A DNA stretch of 64,000 nt from assembly GCA_035578905.1 (NCBI GenBank), contig JAQJVL010000002.1, positions 10,726,717 to 10,790,716 of the forward strand, read 5' to 3'. The DNA comes from Stictocephala bisonia (Eukaryota > Arthropoda > Insecta > Hemiptera > Membracidae). Of this stretch, positions 24,417 to 38,469 are shown piece by piece. The position numbers and the translations under genes are program-made. The notes below the pieces were generated by a model. The model was given only the letters and a program-made list of their open reading frames with translations, ran no database searches and had not been told where the DNA came from. Position 1 is the stretch's first letter; every line of letters starts with the position of its first letter.

Positions 24417-24545
24417 CACTGTACGTGTATGGGCGGGTGGGTGGGTCAATACCACTGTACATGTATGGGTGGGCGGGTGGGTCAATGTGGGTGGGTTATG
24501 TAAATGTTCTGTGCTACAAAACGAGAGGGTAATGTACTAATATTA
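24417..24545 (+). repeat. GTGGGT/GTACGTGTATGG minisatellite, about 3 units, with flank
   Basis: CCACTGTACGTGTATGGGCG, then GGTGGGTGGGTCAATACCAC, and a second unit. It is followed by CTACAAAACGAGAGGGTAAT, which resembles the sequence closing the 7.3-8.5 kb arrays. Confidence 0.85.
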
Positions 24546-25945
24546 TAAAATGTATTTAATTGTTACTTTAATTACGTTTTTTTAACTCCCAGTGCACGTT
24601 ATTAAATCTACTGAACATTTAAAACTCGTTAACTTACATAAAAAGTATTTTAATTAAGTTCAGTTCAGTTTTACTGTAAGATATAAACTTATACAGCCTT
24701 TTAAAGTTTATTTAATATTTGTATTAATTAGCTCTCATAATTGCAAGGTGCACTGGGTATTTGCCAAGTTATGGAATCCTTCATTGTCAACTAATTTTTG
24801 TAAGGAAAATTGGGAGTCTTCTTTTTTAATTACCGTATAATGAGCCGAAGAAGTGACGTTCTTAGTCCCACTTCTCGTGGCGTTATGTTTAATTAATATG
24901 ACTCATTAATTATACAACAGTCTGTAATTATCTGACAAAGTGACCTCATAATATGATTACAAATATAATAACAAAACACACTAATCAACGGTGAAATAAT
25001 AAACAAATTGGCTTCTACTTTATGTACAGTAATCAGCTTCAGTACTGATGTAGCTGGCCTACATTCAGGGGTCGATAGGTAACTAGAAAGAGGGTGGCTT
25101 ACGCACGAACGCGTTACTGTCACGCACAAACATTATTTAGAGGGTTAGAACTAGTGAACACTTCACAACCTTGGACTAAATATGGGCGTATATATTCAAA
25201 TTATTTTATGATAAGATTAGTTTTAACGTAATGCTTTGACAACTTATAAAACGATACATAAATATAATTTTACCTGTAACGTTTGGTTTACTGATATGTG
25301 CTTTACATTATTTAGTGACTTAAAAATCCAATTCATCTCTAAGAGTTTTTTTTTATGTGAGAAAGTTGCGTTAAAAGAGCTGGATTTAATGTTTTTTTCT
25401 ATTTGCTCTAGATTTTTTTATCCTGTTTATTGCATACGACTTTTCAAAATAAAATGGCAAAATAATAACTATTTTTTTCATATATAACATTTAAAACAAC
25501 ACCTCAAACTCAAATAACAGTTTAATCGTTTATAAATCAATAAAATAAAAGTGTGTAGTAATATAATTAATACAAAAAATAAAAAACATTTCTAAGAACA
25601 TTTTCAATCTTAAAGGATTACCTATGGTATAGAACAGATAATAGTTTACTTTATTCAAACTCAGTAAATAACAATAAATATTTTAATTAATATTATGTTT
25701 TTTACGATAACATAAGAAGAACAAAATTGCAATAGAGTTCTCTTGAAGAATTAAAAATTAGAATATTATCTTGATCATAACAAATACAAAATAGATTCTT
25801 TTTGGACAGTAAATATTATTTTTATCTAGAATTTACCTCAATTACAAAATAGAAGTAAATATTTTCCCTCTATTACAGGTTTTATTTGATTTTACTGCTA
25901 ATACAAAAATATACAACTGACCGTTATTTGTGCTTTATTGTAAAA
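24546..25945. other. AT-rich stretch, no gene seen
   Basis: Small frames (24893-25129, 25236-25487) show no domain or codon signature. Nothing else was recognised. Confidence 0.55.
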
Positions 25946-25947
25946 TA

Positions 25948-26520
25948 CACCGGGTGTTCAAAATGTCTGGAAACCCCTTGTATATCAATAGACGCAGAAC
26001 AATAAAAATCTATGATTACGTCTTTACTGTAGTTACTGACTTTTTGGCCCTTTTTAACTGTCCTTTTTCGATTTTGGGGGACGGAAATCTGAACAATCTT
26101 AAATGTAAGCTCAGGTCGAGTTATGTCTCATTTTAAAAGTCATTATTATAGAAACTCATTTCCGCCAAACCCAACTGAAAAAGAACTATGTTTGGAAATA
26201 ACACCTCTCAAAATTCCAATGAAACCAAACTTTGAGTGGCTGTTATTTCCAAATGAATAGTTCTTTTCCAGTCGGGCTTTGCGGCAATGAGTTTCTATAA
26301 TAATGACTTTTAAAATGAGGTATAACTCGACCTATGCTCACATTTAAGATTTTTCAGATTTCCTCCACAGGACGTCCCACCAAAGCGAAAAAGGACAGTT
26401 TAAATGGCCTAAACGTCAGTAACTACAGTGAGAATGTAATCCTAGAGTTTTATGGTTCTGTGTTTATTAATATTATATAGAAAATATTAAGGGGGTTTCA
26501 GATATTTTGGACACCCAGTA
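25948..26520. mobile_element. Palindromic MITE-like DNA element
   Basis: The ends are CACCGGGTGTTCAAAATGTC on the left and, inverted, an ACTGGGTGTCCAAAATATCT end on the right. The reverse-complement relation continues inward for over 200 bp (TTACTGACTTTTTGGCCxTTT, AAATGAGGTATAACTCGACC, CAATGAGTTTCTATAATAAT) to a centre near 26215. Both flanks show TA (25946-25947 and 26519-26522), consistent with a TA target duplication as in Tc1/mariner-type or PIF-type elements. No transposase coding is present. A 68-codon frame inside it is not a gene. Confidence 0.8.
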
Positions 26521-27694
26521 TACAAAACCCTATAGTGAAGAGTTAATAATGTATACAAGTACTACCTTCTGCAATCGTGTTTGTGATGTAGGTTTGCCAC
26601 CATAACTATCTGTAGGAAAGATGGAAGAGCCACGAAGACTCATATTGAGGTGAAAGGTTAGATTGCTTTAAGATTTTTTTGTAAAGTTTAACTAGCCAAG
26701 CCTTTTTTTATAAATGTTTGCAAGTTCCTATTCAAAATGGATATTCCTTATGACTACATTTCTATCTAATCGTTTTATTGACGTTGGTACTTTAAAGAAA
26801 TAAATGTTGTAATCGGAATGAGTCTTACATTATCATGTAAGATATTTTGGCTAAGAGGTGAAAAACATTTTGGATTGCCAGGTCTCAAGGATAGAAATCT
26901 AAAACTCCATAGATTAATTAATCACTGATTATATACATTTTACAGACACATCTACCAGTGAATACAGATTGGATAAGAGGGTTAAATTTTTGGAAAAATT
27001 TAATCATGTGATAAAACACAAAAACGAGCATACGATAGTAGCACTTCACAAAGTTAAATCGTAAAATTACAATAGCAACAGACTAAACGTTTAACATCGT
27101 ATTTAATCTGTTTGTATTCATTGCCTGTACACAAAGGCGAATGAGCGACACACATAAGTAATTACAGGCGCATGAATACGACCAATAACTAACAGACTTT
27201 CTATTAATGAAATTTCACATCAATGTGTAGGTTCTAATTGAGTCAGGTAATTGGTTCGTTTCATCAGTGTAAAGGAAATGATAGAAAAAGATTGATGAAT
27301 ACAGAAGTCGTAAAAACAAACAAATTGGACCGAACTGAAATAGCTCGATGTTGTTTAGTCACGTTTATCGACTTTATGAGAGTGGTAGCCCAGGTCCACA
27401 ATACTATTAGGGTCCTGGTGAGTGTGTGTGTGTGTATTTAGGAGGGGTCAAACACCTGAGTAATACTAGTGTAATGCATTGTTCAATAATTAATTAGAGG
27501 TAGTAGAAACTGTTAATAAACTATACATATATATAATTATAAAATGAAACAAAGTTTAGTTCGTGAGGTGCATACACTTTATTGCACATTACACTTTTTT
27601 GTGGTATTATTATAATCAATAAAAATATGTGTAATTTAATTATTATTTTGTACTAATCCTTAAGACAGAATCCATCTTGATATAATTAAATATG
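26521..27694. other. AT-rich stretch, no gene seen
   Basis: A 67-codon frame at 27238-27441 ends in a (TG)n run and shows no recognisable domain. Confidence 0.55.
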
Positions 27695-27880
27695 GATTTA
27701 TAATTAGCGTGAGTGTTTATGAATAATGTAGTCTTTGTTATAAACTAAGCCTGACTATTCCTAAGTAAGTTTGATTAATTAATAGATGAAGTACTAAAGA
27801 GCAGTTGGTGGTTGTCAACTTATCTTTCTAAACATTTGTTTTGACTATGATTGGGTTCGAAGTGAGTACGTTTACATCAT
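27695..27880 (-). mobile_element. SINE family B copy
   Basis: On the minus strand: a CACTTCGAACCCAATC B-box-like head, a GACAACCACCAACTGCTCTT box, TAGGAATAGTCAGGCTTAGT and an ACTCACGCTAAT tail. It is diverged but collinear with 42460-42745. Confidence 0.6.
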
Positions 27881-27894
27881 AAAGGATTTTAGAT

Positions 27895-28155
27895 GCTTTA
27901 ATTACATAAATGAGTACCACTGACTCATTCATCTAAAAACGATTGACCCACCCAAACACCTACAGTGGTACTGACCCACCCACTCACCTATACACATAGA
28001 GTGGTACTGACCCACCCGCTCACCCTTACACCTACAGTGGTACTGTAGGTGCAAATATGAATAGTGCAAATATGTAAAAGCCACCCACCATCCCATACAC
28101 GTACAGTGGTACTGGCCCACCCGTCCATCCATACACGTACAGTGATACTAGCTCC
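27895..28155 (-). repeat. Minisatellite next to a Helitron-like 5' fragment
   Basis: TGAGTACCACTGACTCATTC (about 27910) resembles the Helitron-like 5' ends at 333 and 1219. It is followed at once by about five units of CCCACCC..TACACxTACAGTGGTACTGA, the reverse complement of the GTGGGT motif. Frames here on the minus strand reflect the repeat. Confidence 0.75.
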
Positions 28156-28857
28156 CCCACCCTCCAATTCACGTTCAGTGATATTGTACACGTTCTACAA
28201 ACTAATTAAAACCTAGCGTGTCCTGATATCATTAGACCGCTAATTATTAAGCTATCCAAATCCAAAATGACTGTAAATTTGTGCTGCTAACAGATTTCAC
28301 CCTCCTTTCATGACACCAATAACTATGACTTGAAATTCTAGTGGAAAATTGGAATTGCATGAGTGGTCTACTCGGGGGTGGGGAGGGGGTTCTTAGAAAT
28401 CAGTAATTTGGAACTTTTCATAATTTTTTTATTAAATTATTAGTGCTTAGTAGAAGTTGAATGCGTTGAAGTTTGAGGCTATTTCCTAGTGCAGTTTAGC
28501 TGATTATTTTTTAGTTCAATTTGTTGAACGTTTGTTTCAATCTGTATGTTTATAATGATCATCTTATATTTTTTTACTTAATTATAAAATAATTATTCAC
28601 ATTCACTTTGATTTATATTTTGCAATTAATTATACATTAAAATTTTATATTTTCATAATTTTTTCAGTATTTTCAAAATGTATTAAGAGATATATGAACC
28701 ATCATGTTCTTTTTATATTATAATATAAGAAATGGACATTATTTTTATTTATTTTATTAATTTGTGTTTTTTGCAATATCTCTTACTAACACTTTTCCTT
28801 ATTCATTTGTAAAGCATTAGAAATTTTCTTAAAGAATTTGTAAAGTAAAGATTACTT
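28156..28857. other. AT-rich stretch, nothing recognised
   Basis: A short G-rich patch lies at 28374-28390. No gene is supported. Confidence 0.6.
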
Positions 28858-28992
28858 TACCACTGTACGTGTATGGGTGGGCGGGTGGGTCAACACCACT
28901 GTACCTGTATGGGTGGGCGGGTGGGTCAACACCACTGTACGTGTATGGGTGGGCGGGTGGGTCAACTTCACTGGACGTGTATAGGTGGATTA
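28858..28992 (+). repeat. GTGGGT minisatellite, about 4 units
   Basis: Near-perfect units of about 36 bp: CCACTGTACGTGTATGGGTG followed by GGCGGGTGGGTCAACA. The last unit is diverged. Confidence 0.9.
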
Positions 28993-29332
28993 ATACTGGA
29001 GCCATTTTAGTAAATTTAATATAGTAAAATTATACGTTTTAAGCCACTGTACATACTATGGTCGACATATTAATGGTTTATTATGTCAACCATTGCATCT
29101 ACCTATATAATTTTTATAAGATAATTTTTTTAATAGGAGATAAAAATAAGTCAAAGAAAAAGTGATCTCAGGTCCTAAACTAAACGCAACAAAATCTGCC
29201 AACCTCGACCAGCCTGCATAACTCTGTGAATACAAGCTAACACTCCAGGAACGAGATCGTATGACTATGTGATCAATTGTTTTACTTTTTTTTCATATTC
29301 AAATGACGTAGTTTTAGGCAAGGTAGTCTTTA
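28993..29332. other. AT-rich spacer
   Basis: Nothing recognised. Confidence 0.6.
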
Positions 29333-29520
29333 TTTTTATTTATTTATTCATAAGACGCCGATCGTCAAGATATGGGCGAATGTGGATTTCGAATGAGTGT
29401 GATGAGTGTAGATGAGCGAATGTAGTCATTGTTACAAACTAAGGCCGACTATTCCTTAGAAAGTGTCATTAATTAATAGCCCAATGACAAATGAACAATC
29501 AGAAGGTTGTTGTTTAGATA
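29333..29520 (-). mobile_element. SINE family B copy, 5'-truncated
   Basis: On the minus strand it has the CATTTGTCATTGGGCTATTA box, GGAATAGTCGGCCTTAGTTT, CACTCATCACACTCATTCGA and the ATCTTGACGATCGGCGTCTT tail, then a T/A-rich end. The B-box head is missing. Confidence 0.7.
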
Positions 29521-30409
29521 GATAACCATAAAAAAAATTTCAATAGGAAATATATAATCACACATTTTCAAACAACTCTTCTATCATCATCTTTTACCTC
29601 ATATTGACATAATAAATATTTAGGTAATTCGACGCCTAAATTTCTTACTTTTAAGTGTAAATAAATTATTTTAATATAAACAGCTGTTTTTTACTTTAAA
29701 GGTTATTCATTACAAGTTTAAATAAATAATATCATATCATTCCCCTTAGTGTTTCAAAAGCAAAAAGTATTATTTTTTTTAAATACGTATGGTTTTAGTA
29801 CATAATCAGGGCAAATAAAAAAATTGTATAGTCCTGTTTTTGCCGCTGAATTAGAGTCAGTAATTATGAATATGACTAATACATATATCAGAATTTGACT
29901 TAGTTTCATAAAATAGAAACTTGACGCCATCGAAACTGAAATCAAAACAACAAATAACTAAACGTACACAATAAGGATGACATTGTAGTGAGAAAGAGGA
30001 ATTTATACTATGCGAAAATGTTGCTTCCTTATGCTAAAGATAACTATCGAATTCTTCACTTATTCCTAAAAGAACTTGACATTTTGCAACTATCACAGGC
30101 GTGCATATTAAGTTATCTAACTTCAGGACCCCCAATATATTCTCTGAACGAATATTACTCAGTGCAGTGAAATGACGTCATAGGCACCCCCTGGGTCACA
30201 CCGTGGCCAAATTAGACGTTACTGGTGCCAATTTGGTGATGGGGAAGCTGATGAGTTAGAGGGGAATTCACCCCCTTGCCCCATCAGTGGGGGAGGGAGC
30301 TCACCCCACTAGTTGTGTGGTCTGCACTGTATATAAACGACTTAATAAAAAATGTCACGCATAAAATCATAAATATTTTTTATCTAAATATGAAAAGTGT
30401 TCAAAAATG
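29521..30409. other. AT-rich stretch with a GC-rich block
   Basis: 30170-30330 is clearly GC-richer than its surroundings (TGACGTCATAGGCACCCCCT, GGGGGAGGGAGCTCACCCCA) but contains no recognised gene or repeat. Two small frames (29754-29945, 29988-30170) are unassigned. Confidence 0.45.
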
Positions 30410-30655
30410 TTTAAGAGTAAGAAAGCTATAATTTGTTACTTTTTGATTATACTTTTCTCTTTGTTAGTGTATATCTATTGGCAAGCTCATTGTAGCATTG
30501 AAAATTATCTACACTTTTGTTATATTTTGCTAAAGTTATTGCCATCTGATAAGTGTTATTGTTATACATGTTATTGTTATAATAATTATATTGTAACACC
30601 TGTATCTTCTTGACTTATGCTCTATTACTGTTATCATGTTTGGTACCTTTAGTTT
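30410..30655 (+). repeat. Dispersed repeat, inverted partner of 35700-35930
   Basis: TGTTATTGTTATAATAATTA, GCCATCTGATAAGTGTT, ATTGGCAAGCTCATTGTA and TTACTTTTTGATTATA all recur, inverted, at 35730-35920. A 68-codon frame (30407-30613) is entirely repeat. Confidence 0.75.
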
Positions 30656-30985
30656 TCTTACTCCTAATATTTATGTTACTTCAGATTGCTGATATTTCAT
30701 TATTTGACCGTCTCAGTCTTATTAGCCATTTTCATTCATTATTGCATTTTTATTTTTAGATTAAGTTGTTTGTGGATACTTTACAATAAATGTAAAATGG
30801 AGTTATTTCAGTTGGAAATAAAATAAAATTAAAAGACCAAGTAATTTTACTTCCGTGTAATATTTTGCAAAAATCTAATTTCTTTCCTATTCTCAAAACC
30901 CTTCATTTGATTTAAAATATTTAATATTGAATTGGTTGTTATTCTGATATTTTCGAAAAAATTTAAACATTTATATAGTTATGAA

Positions 30986-32404
<1,419 letters not shown>

Positions 32405-32440
32405 CTAATGCACGTGTATGGGTGGGTGAGTGATAGGTTA
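32405..32440 (+). repeat. Single GTGGGT minisatellite unit
   Basis: GCACGTGTATGGGTGGGTGA is one unit of the dispersed motif, lying directly beside the foldback element that follows. Confidence 0.6.
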
Positions 32441-32451
32441 TATACACTTTT

Positions 32452-33185
32452 TTATTTTATTACAAGTTGTAATCATTTTTATCCTGCTAGAAACAAAAAA
32501 GTAACGGAATTTTAACAAGTTTTCATTGTAATAAAACTTACACCGTCATTACTCAAAACCCCGTTAATATATCGCATTTATATTTTAATACCTGGTTGAT
32601 AGGAATGTTTTCTATAAGTTTTATAAATTTTATGATTTTAACTTTTCCAGGAAAAAAGGTTGTTATCAATTTCCTGAAATATTATTTTCTCAGCTTCTAG
32701 ACATCGTATAATTAATTATGTGGTCTTGTAATCCTTATGATATGTATAGGTACGATACGCTACTTTCATGTGTGTAAGTAAATCAGTGGGCTTATATCGA
32801 TTTAAATCAATTTAAAGTTATTTTAAATTTATTCCAATTCATTTAAAATTACTGCATTTGTTTACACATATGAAAGCAATGCATCGTAGCTATACATATC
32901 ATAAGGATTACAACAAGACCACGTAATTAATTGAACGACCTTTAGTAGCCGAGAAAATAATATTTTAGGAAATTAACAAAAGTTTTTTGTGAAGAACTTA
33001 AAATTCTAAAATTTTTAAAACATAAAATACCTTCCTATCAACCAGGTACGAAAATGTACTTGCGATACATTAATGGGGTTTTTAGTAATAACGGTGTAAA
33101 TTTGATGTACAGTGAAAACTAGATAAATTCAGGTACTTTTTTGTTCCAAGCTGAATAACAATTGTTAAAATTTGTAATAAAATTT
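32452..33185. mobile_element. Foldback/MITE-like element, arms about 330 bp
   Basis: Left arm about 32452-32800, right arm about 32850-33185. Paired landmarks are GTAATCCTTATGATATGTAT, the TACCTGGTTGATAGGAA box, the CATTACTCAAAACCCC box and the terminal TTTTATTACAA. Mismatches are frequent, so the element is old. No coding was found. Confidence 0.75.
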
Positions 33186-35699
33186 AAAAATTCATTTTTC
33201 GTAACATACAGTTCAATGAGGAAAACGATGGTGTTTACATTTTTCATAGGCCTCTTAGTTACATAGAAAATAACCTTCAAACTCTATACATAATTTTGCT
33301 TTAAGTTAATACAAAACTATTTATATTCCACAAAAAAACTATGATCATTAAATAAAAAACATTTAATGTCACTGTTTTTATGTCCTGTATATATTTTGGG
33401 GTGGAAAATATATATAGTGAAAAACCTGTACAGGCTAGTTGAAATAACTGGTACAAGTTAATCAGTGTTAATCGAGATTTGTAGAATCCAAAAATTTTAA
33501 ATAATAATAGGCTTGCTACCGATAATAATTGTGGATTCAAGACCAGGATATATAATTGTCTGAATTCCATAAAAATAAAGAATATAAATAAACCTAAGTG
33601 TCATCGGTAATTTTAAATACTTGTCTTAACAATCTGGTAACTTTTAAATATAAAAATTTTGTATGGATTGTGATTTTTACAATTTAAATCACAGCAACAT
33701 AAAATATTTCCCAAAGCTTAAAAACGTCATACAGTTGTTGCTTTAGAGCCATTTGGTATTTATACTAACATTTTTGTTGTTCTAAATTGCCTAATGACTG
33801 AATTAAAAATATATCAACTGAAAAATCCTCACTGGCTAGTTGAAGTAATTAGTATGGACTTATCAATGTTAACTTTCGTGCAATCTGAAAGTTTTAAACA
33901 TTAGGTATATTTCTACAAAATGATGGCATATATTCAAAAACTCCATTTTACTGCAATAGCTGTGGATAAACTATAGATAAACAATGCAAACGGTTTACAC
34001 AAATCGCCTCAATGAACCATAATCGCCTGAGGAGAGCTCATTTCTAACAAACAATTTCCAAATTAAATATAAAAATAGTTGTATAAAATAATAAAATGCA
34101 TGCTTTTGTAAAAAAACTATATACTATAGCACCTTAAACTAGTATTGCTATTTTAATATTTACAGTTTTAATAATAATTCTTCTTCATTTTTAATTTTTT
34201 TTAATTAATAGTTTGTTATATTAGACATTAAAAGTTACTATTGATAATTTCAAGAAAAAGACTTTTTAATTATATTTATAAAATTAAAATAAATTAATGT
34301 TTTTTTTAATTCTAAGGTTCTAACACCTTATAAGAAAAGTCTATAGAAAAAATAAATATCAGCTGTAAATTATAGTTAAATATCTATACAATAGTTAAAT
34401 TATGTTTTATGCATTTGAAAATGTCAAATTCTATTAAAATTGTTAGTGTGGATATTTAATGCGACTGTTAATAATGGAGGCTAGCTTGTCTAGTATAGAT
34501 ATGACGAGATTTGGGATTTTTTTAAATGATCAGTTACTAATCATTGTCAATGATATATACTTAAAGTCACAAAATCAGTACTCCGACTGATTGAATAGCC
34601 CATCAAAGCCATACGTAGTTAATGAATGAATGAATCGACTGAATTCCTTTACCGTATTAAATAACTATGAAAGAAATTGTGGGAGGGAAAAGGACCAATC
34701 ACCCAGTCTTCATTCGTACAACTAGCAACAGGCCCTCCCACCATACTACGTATACATTACTCGGTAGAAACTCTCATCCCCCACATTAGAATGACTCCAG
34801 GTGGACCACCCACACTTATGTGTACATGACCCTTAGTGGTCCCTACTACTAACTAACGTACTCATTGTCATGTACCAACACATCATATTTATGTATATGG
34901 CTTTCTCTAACCATATAGGCCCCCACTAATTTAGTTTAAGGGCCATAAGTGTATCACTAAAACTAATAATATAGTTATTCAAGTACTTGCGGTATTTACA
35001 AAGTAATTCAGTTTTATTGACCATCTTGACATCGAGTAACAGCTTTTAACCCCCCCCCCCATTTTCCCTGTTTCTCGTTTACAATTTTTACGGGAATACT
35101 ACTAAACAGCTTTTCATCCAAAGTATAATTTTTTAAGAAAGAAAGTGTACCATTTTTAATATTATAATCGTACACTCTTAATCTAGTTCACGTAAGTTCA
35201 GTTTTCCTCAACTTTTAACAATTGAATATACCCCTAAGTAAGTTATTTTAGGAGCATTTGGAAGACATTAATCATTTAATAGATTAGTAAGTATTTATTA
35301 AAAATAAACCCAAAAAAAATCTAATTTTAAAAAATAACGTCGTTTTTTAAGTCATTAAACTATATTTGGTATAGACTATATACAGAATATTATAAGACCA
35401 AGAAATATTAGTTTTATTAATTGTTTTTTAACTATTATTTTAGGTTCTTATTTTTTATTGTTATTTGATTCCACCTATTTTTTTTAACGAATTATATACT
35501 TTCCTGTTTGAATTCAAACTGTTTGTATTACGTTAAGGTTTATTATAGTAAGATGTTGTTTGTACTTTTAATCATACCTATGATTCAATATACAGTATAT
35601 ACTAATAACATAAAGTAAAAAGGAATCAATACTGTAAATTTAAATTTTAGTACGTCCTATATTTAGAGGTTCTTCCCTGATAAGTATTCCCTGATAAGT
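33186..35699. other. AT-rich stretch with a diverged direct repeat
   Basis: A segment at about 33405-33500 (GGCTAGTTGAAATAACTGGT, AATCAGTGTTAA) recurs diverged at about 33815-33910 (GGCTAGTTGAAGTAATTAGT, TATCAATGTTAA), some 400 bp apart. A C10-11 run lies near 35050. No gene is supported; the 89-codon frame at 33301-33570 overlaps the repeat. Confidence 0.5.
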
Positions 35700-35930
35700 A
35701 CCAAATACGATACGATAACAGAGCATAAAACAAGTAGGTAGAGGTGTTACAATATAATTATTATAACAATAACAAGTATAACATTAACACTATCAGATGG
35801 AAATAACTATAGCACAATATAACAAGAGTATATATAATTTTCAAGAATACAATGAGCTTACCAACAGATATACACTAACAAAGAGAAAATTATAATCAAA
35901 AAGTAACAAGACAAACAGGTATTTCCTGAT
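35700..35930 (-). repeat. Dispersed repeat, inverted partner of 30410-30655
   Basis: It is collinear on the minus strand with the 30.4 kb copy (TAATTATTATAACAATAACA, AACACTATCAGATGG, TACAATGAGCTTACCAA). It is diverged by substitutions and small gaps. Confidence 0.75.
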
Positions 35931-37439
35931 AAGTTTTTTTTTTTTTTATTGGAAATAACATGTTCTCCTGGAACTTGGTGATAAAAAATATTAGTTTTGT
36001 TAGTAAAGTTTTAAGAGCACATTGCTATTGTCTCAATAGCGTTTGTGTAAAGAAGATATCTAAATAGTCACAACACAACCTCAACTGAGTGCAGGTGATA
36101 AGAAAATATGATCCTAGTACAAATTATACGTTTTATGAAATACGTGTTATGGTTATCAAGGGTTATTATAAAGGTAGTCAAATATGCAAATAAAATCCAC
36201 CATCTTATAAAGTCCATGAATAAAGATGAGGTGCTGACGGACAAAGGCGGCAAAATACCGGAGAAAATAGTTAGGTATCTTTTTATATTACTCAATATGA
36301 AACATATGTTCATATTGTATGAGCATAATAAAGAGCTGATAGTCATTTAATTATATCTGTCATTTGCTGTCATGGCGTTTATTTAATTTTTACTGTACCT
36401 ATGTTAAGTATATAGACATACAAGCTTATTAGAATTAAAAAGTCATTTTATATTCCTTTGTTTATGTTTAACATAATCAACTCGATCACTGAAATCACAC
36501 TAAACGCATTTTTTTTAAAAAGAAACGTACAGTCTCTTAGTTTCTGAAATATGAGGAATGGGACGATCCATAAAGATATAGAATTGCAAGAAGATTAATT
36601 AGTTCAAAGGCTGACTGGCAAAATTTGCACGAAATGTCAATCTAACATTTAGAATATAGAAGATAAAACAATGAATGAGCGCTCAAAAAAAGCAAATAAA
36701 AGAACGTAATTTATGACATTAAGGAATGTCTGAGCGTAGATTTATGTTTATACATAACAATTTGAGCACGCAACGCAAACATATACGAATAACAGTGTCA
36801 GGTGGAGTTAGATTTAAAATAAAAATAGCTTTGTTAGTGGGGTGAATTATTTATTACTCTCTATCACTTAACAATAATGTGAATTGAATAGGGTACATAT
36901 ATTTATTCTCGTTATGATTATAATAAGTGCATATTTCAGAAATGATGACCTAATCAATATTTAGAATCCCAGTAAAAATGTTTTATTCATTCCTAAATAC
37001 GGGATCTTTTTAAATTAATTTATTTTTAATTTACAAATGTGAAAATAGATAATGTTTCACAAATTTATAATATTCGAATGTATGATAAGTAAAATATATA
37101 CACAATTTTTTTTCAAGATGAGGCATTTATTTTAAAGTTAAGCTTAAGTATGATAAATTCGTTTAGTATGGCTTAACTTTTACTTACTAAACTCATGCTC
37201 GAAGTATCCATAGGTAACGATTTAAAGAAACTTCATGAAATATATAGCGTATAAAAAATATAGAAACGCTTTCATAACAGCGTTATTTTTTCCGTAGATA
37301 ATTTGATAGTTAATTTTTTCTTAATTGCGTTCAATACAGTATAATTTTTAATAGTAATAATTTACTTAAAACCGTTAAATAGCGGACAAATAATATTGTT
37401 AAAATTAGTTACTTTGACATTCAAATGACCGCTACTCTG
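35931..37439. other. AT-rich stretch, no gene seen
   Basis: Opposing frames at 36068-36350 overlap each other and show no domain. Nothing else was recognised. Confidence 0.55.
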
Positions 37440-37705
37440 AAAAGGATAAACCTTTCGAAGTCCAGTTTGTGGCAGTTAGGTTCTCTTGAATATACCTTTT
37501 TTTTATATCAAACTCAACCTAGGCTTACATTGTGTATTTTCGTTCAACTCCTCGTGGGCCGTCCCCCTGAAAAGATGAAATATCGCTAATGGCGTCATAA
37601 AGTATGTTCTTTGTAACCATGATAATGTACAAGATTTCATTTTTACCAGTCGTACAAAAGTTGTGAAAGCGTTTCCATTTTTTTGTCCACCCTGTTTAAC
37701 ATGCT
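37440..37705 (-). mobile_element. Fragment related to the 23-26 kb inverted-repeat elements
   Basis: CAAACTCAACCTAGGCTTAC and CTCGTGGGCCGTCCCC echo the TCGAGGTAGGCTTACATTTA and CATGGGCC boxes at 24.1 kb. The end TTTTTGTCCACCCTGTTT resembles an inverted GGGTGTCCAAAA terminus. Only one arm is recognised. A 100-codon minus-strand frame overlaps it and is not supported as a gene. Confidence 0.45.
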
Positions 37706-38263
37706 CTTGTAGAAAATATGAGTAATAGACAGCCTGATTTGTATATTCGAACCAAAATTTCATGTATACATGTTGCGTATTTAAAGTAAGGTGGTTGCAT
37801 AGCAAATAATTTCAGGATAAAAAAAGTCAGCCGTGTTTCCTGCTTGTTCCTAGAGTAATAGGAAAAATAATTGGATATTAATTGTTCAGTAACACTTTGT
37901 TGTACTTACGTATGTGTACAGGTGGTTGGGTGTGTTTGTAAAACATTTCCTTCAATAATGGGGTATGCATGAGGTGAAATTAATCGAGTCAATGAGGATG
38001 ACCATTAATAGTCAAATACATGGTAAGGTTAATTTTAAGAGGCAGAGCTGGTGTTAAAAATATGTAGAAAGGGTATATCTGAGTAGAAAAGAAAACCCTG
38101 TCATTGATAATTTTGTTCGTTATCTTAGAGGGCCAGCATTTTATAATTTTCTCATTCATATGGAATGTGTAAAATAACTCATGGAATTTGCTCTAATCTA
38201 AGAATGCAATGGCAATTTGTATACATTCCAACAAAAAATATATTTGTTTGCGGAAGGTTTGCA
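37706..38263. other. AT-rich spacer
   Basis: Nothing recognised. Confidence 0.6.
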
Positions 38264-38345
38264 AGCAACGAATAGTCGGCCTTAGTTTGTAACAATTACT
38301 ACATTCATTCACTCATCTTCACTCATTATAAAATTATATTTACTC
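38264..38345 (+). mobile_element. SINE family B, 3' fragment
   Basis: GAATAGTCGGCCTTAGTTTG and the ACTCATCTTCACTCAT box match the family B tail region. The head is absent. Confidence 0.6.
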
Positions 38346-38349
38346 ATAT

Positions 38350-38455
38350 CTAGATATGGCAACGATATATCGATAGACATGTTTCTATATATCGATATAT
38401 TAGTGTCGATATTTTCTTGCGATAATATCAGCCATATCGATATTTTTTAGTATAA
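38350..38455. repeat. TATCGATA-rich cluster, left
   Basis: Repeated ATATCGATA, TATATCGATATA and CATATCGATATTTTT words. A similar cluster occurs at 39970-40085. The two clusters bracket the LINE fragment and could be ends of an older element. Confidence 0.5.
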
Positions 38456-38469
38456 CTTTCTCAGAAAAT

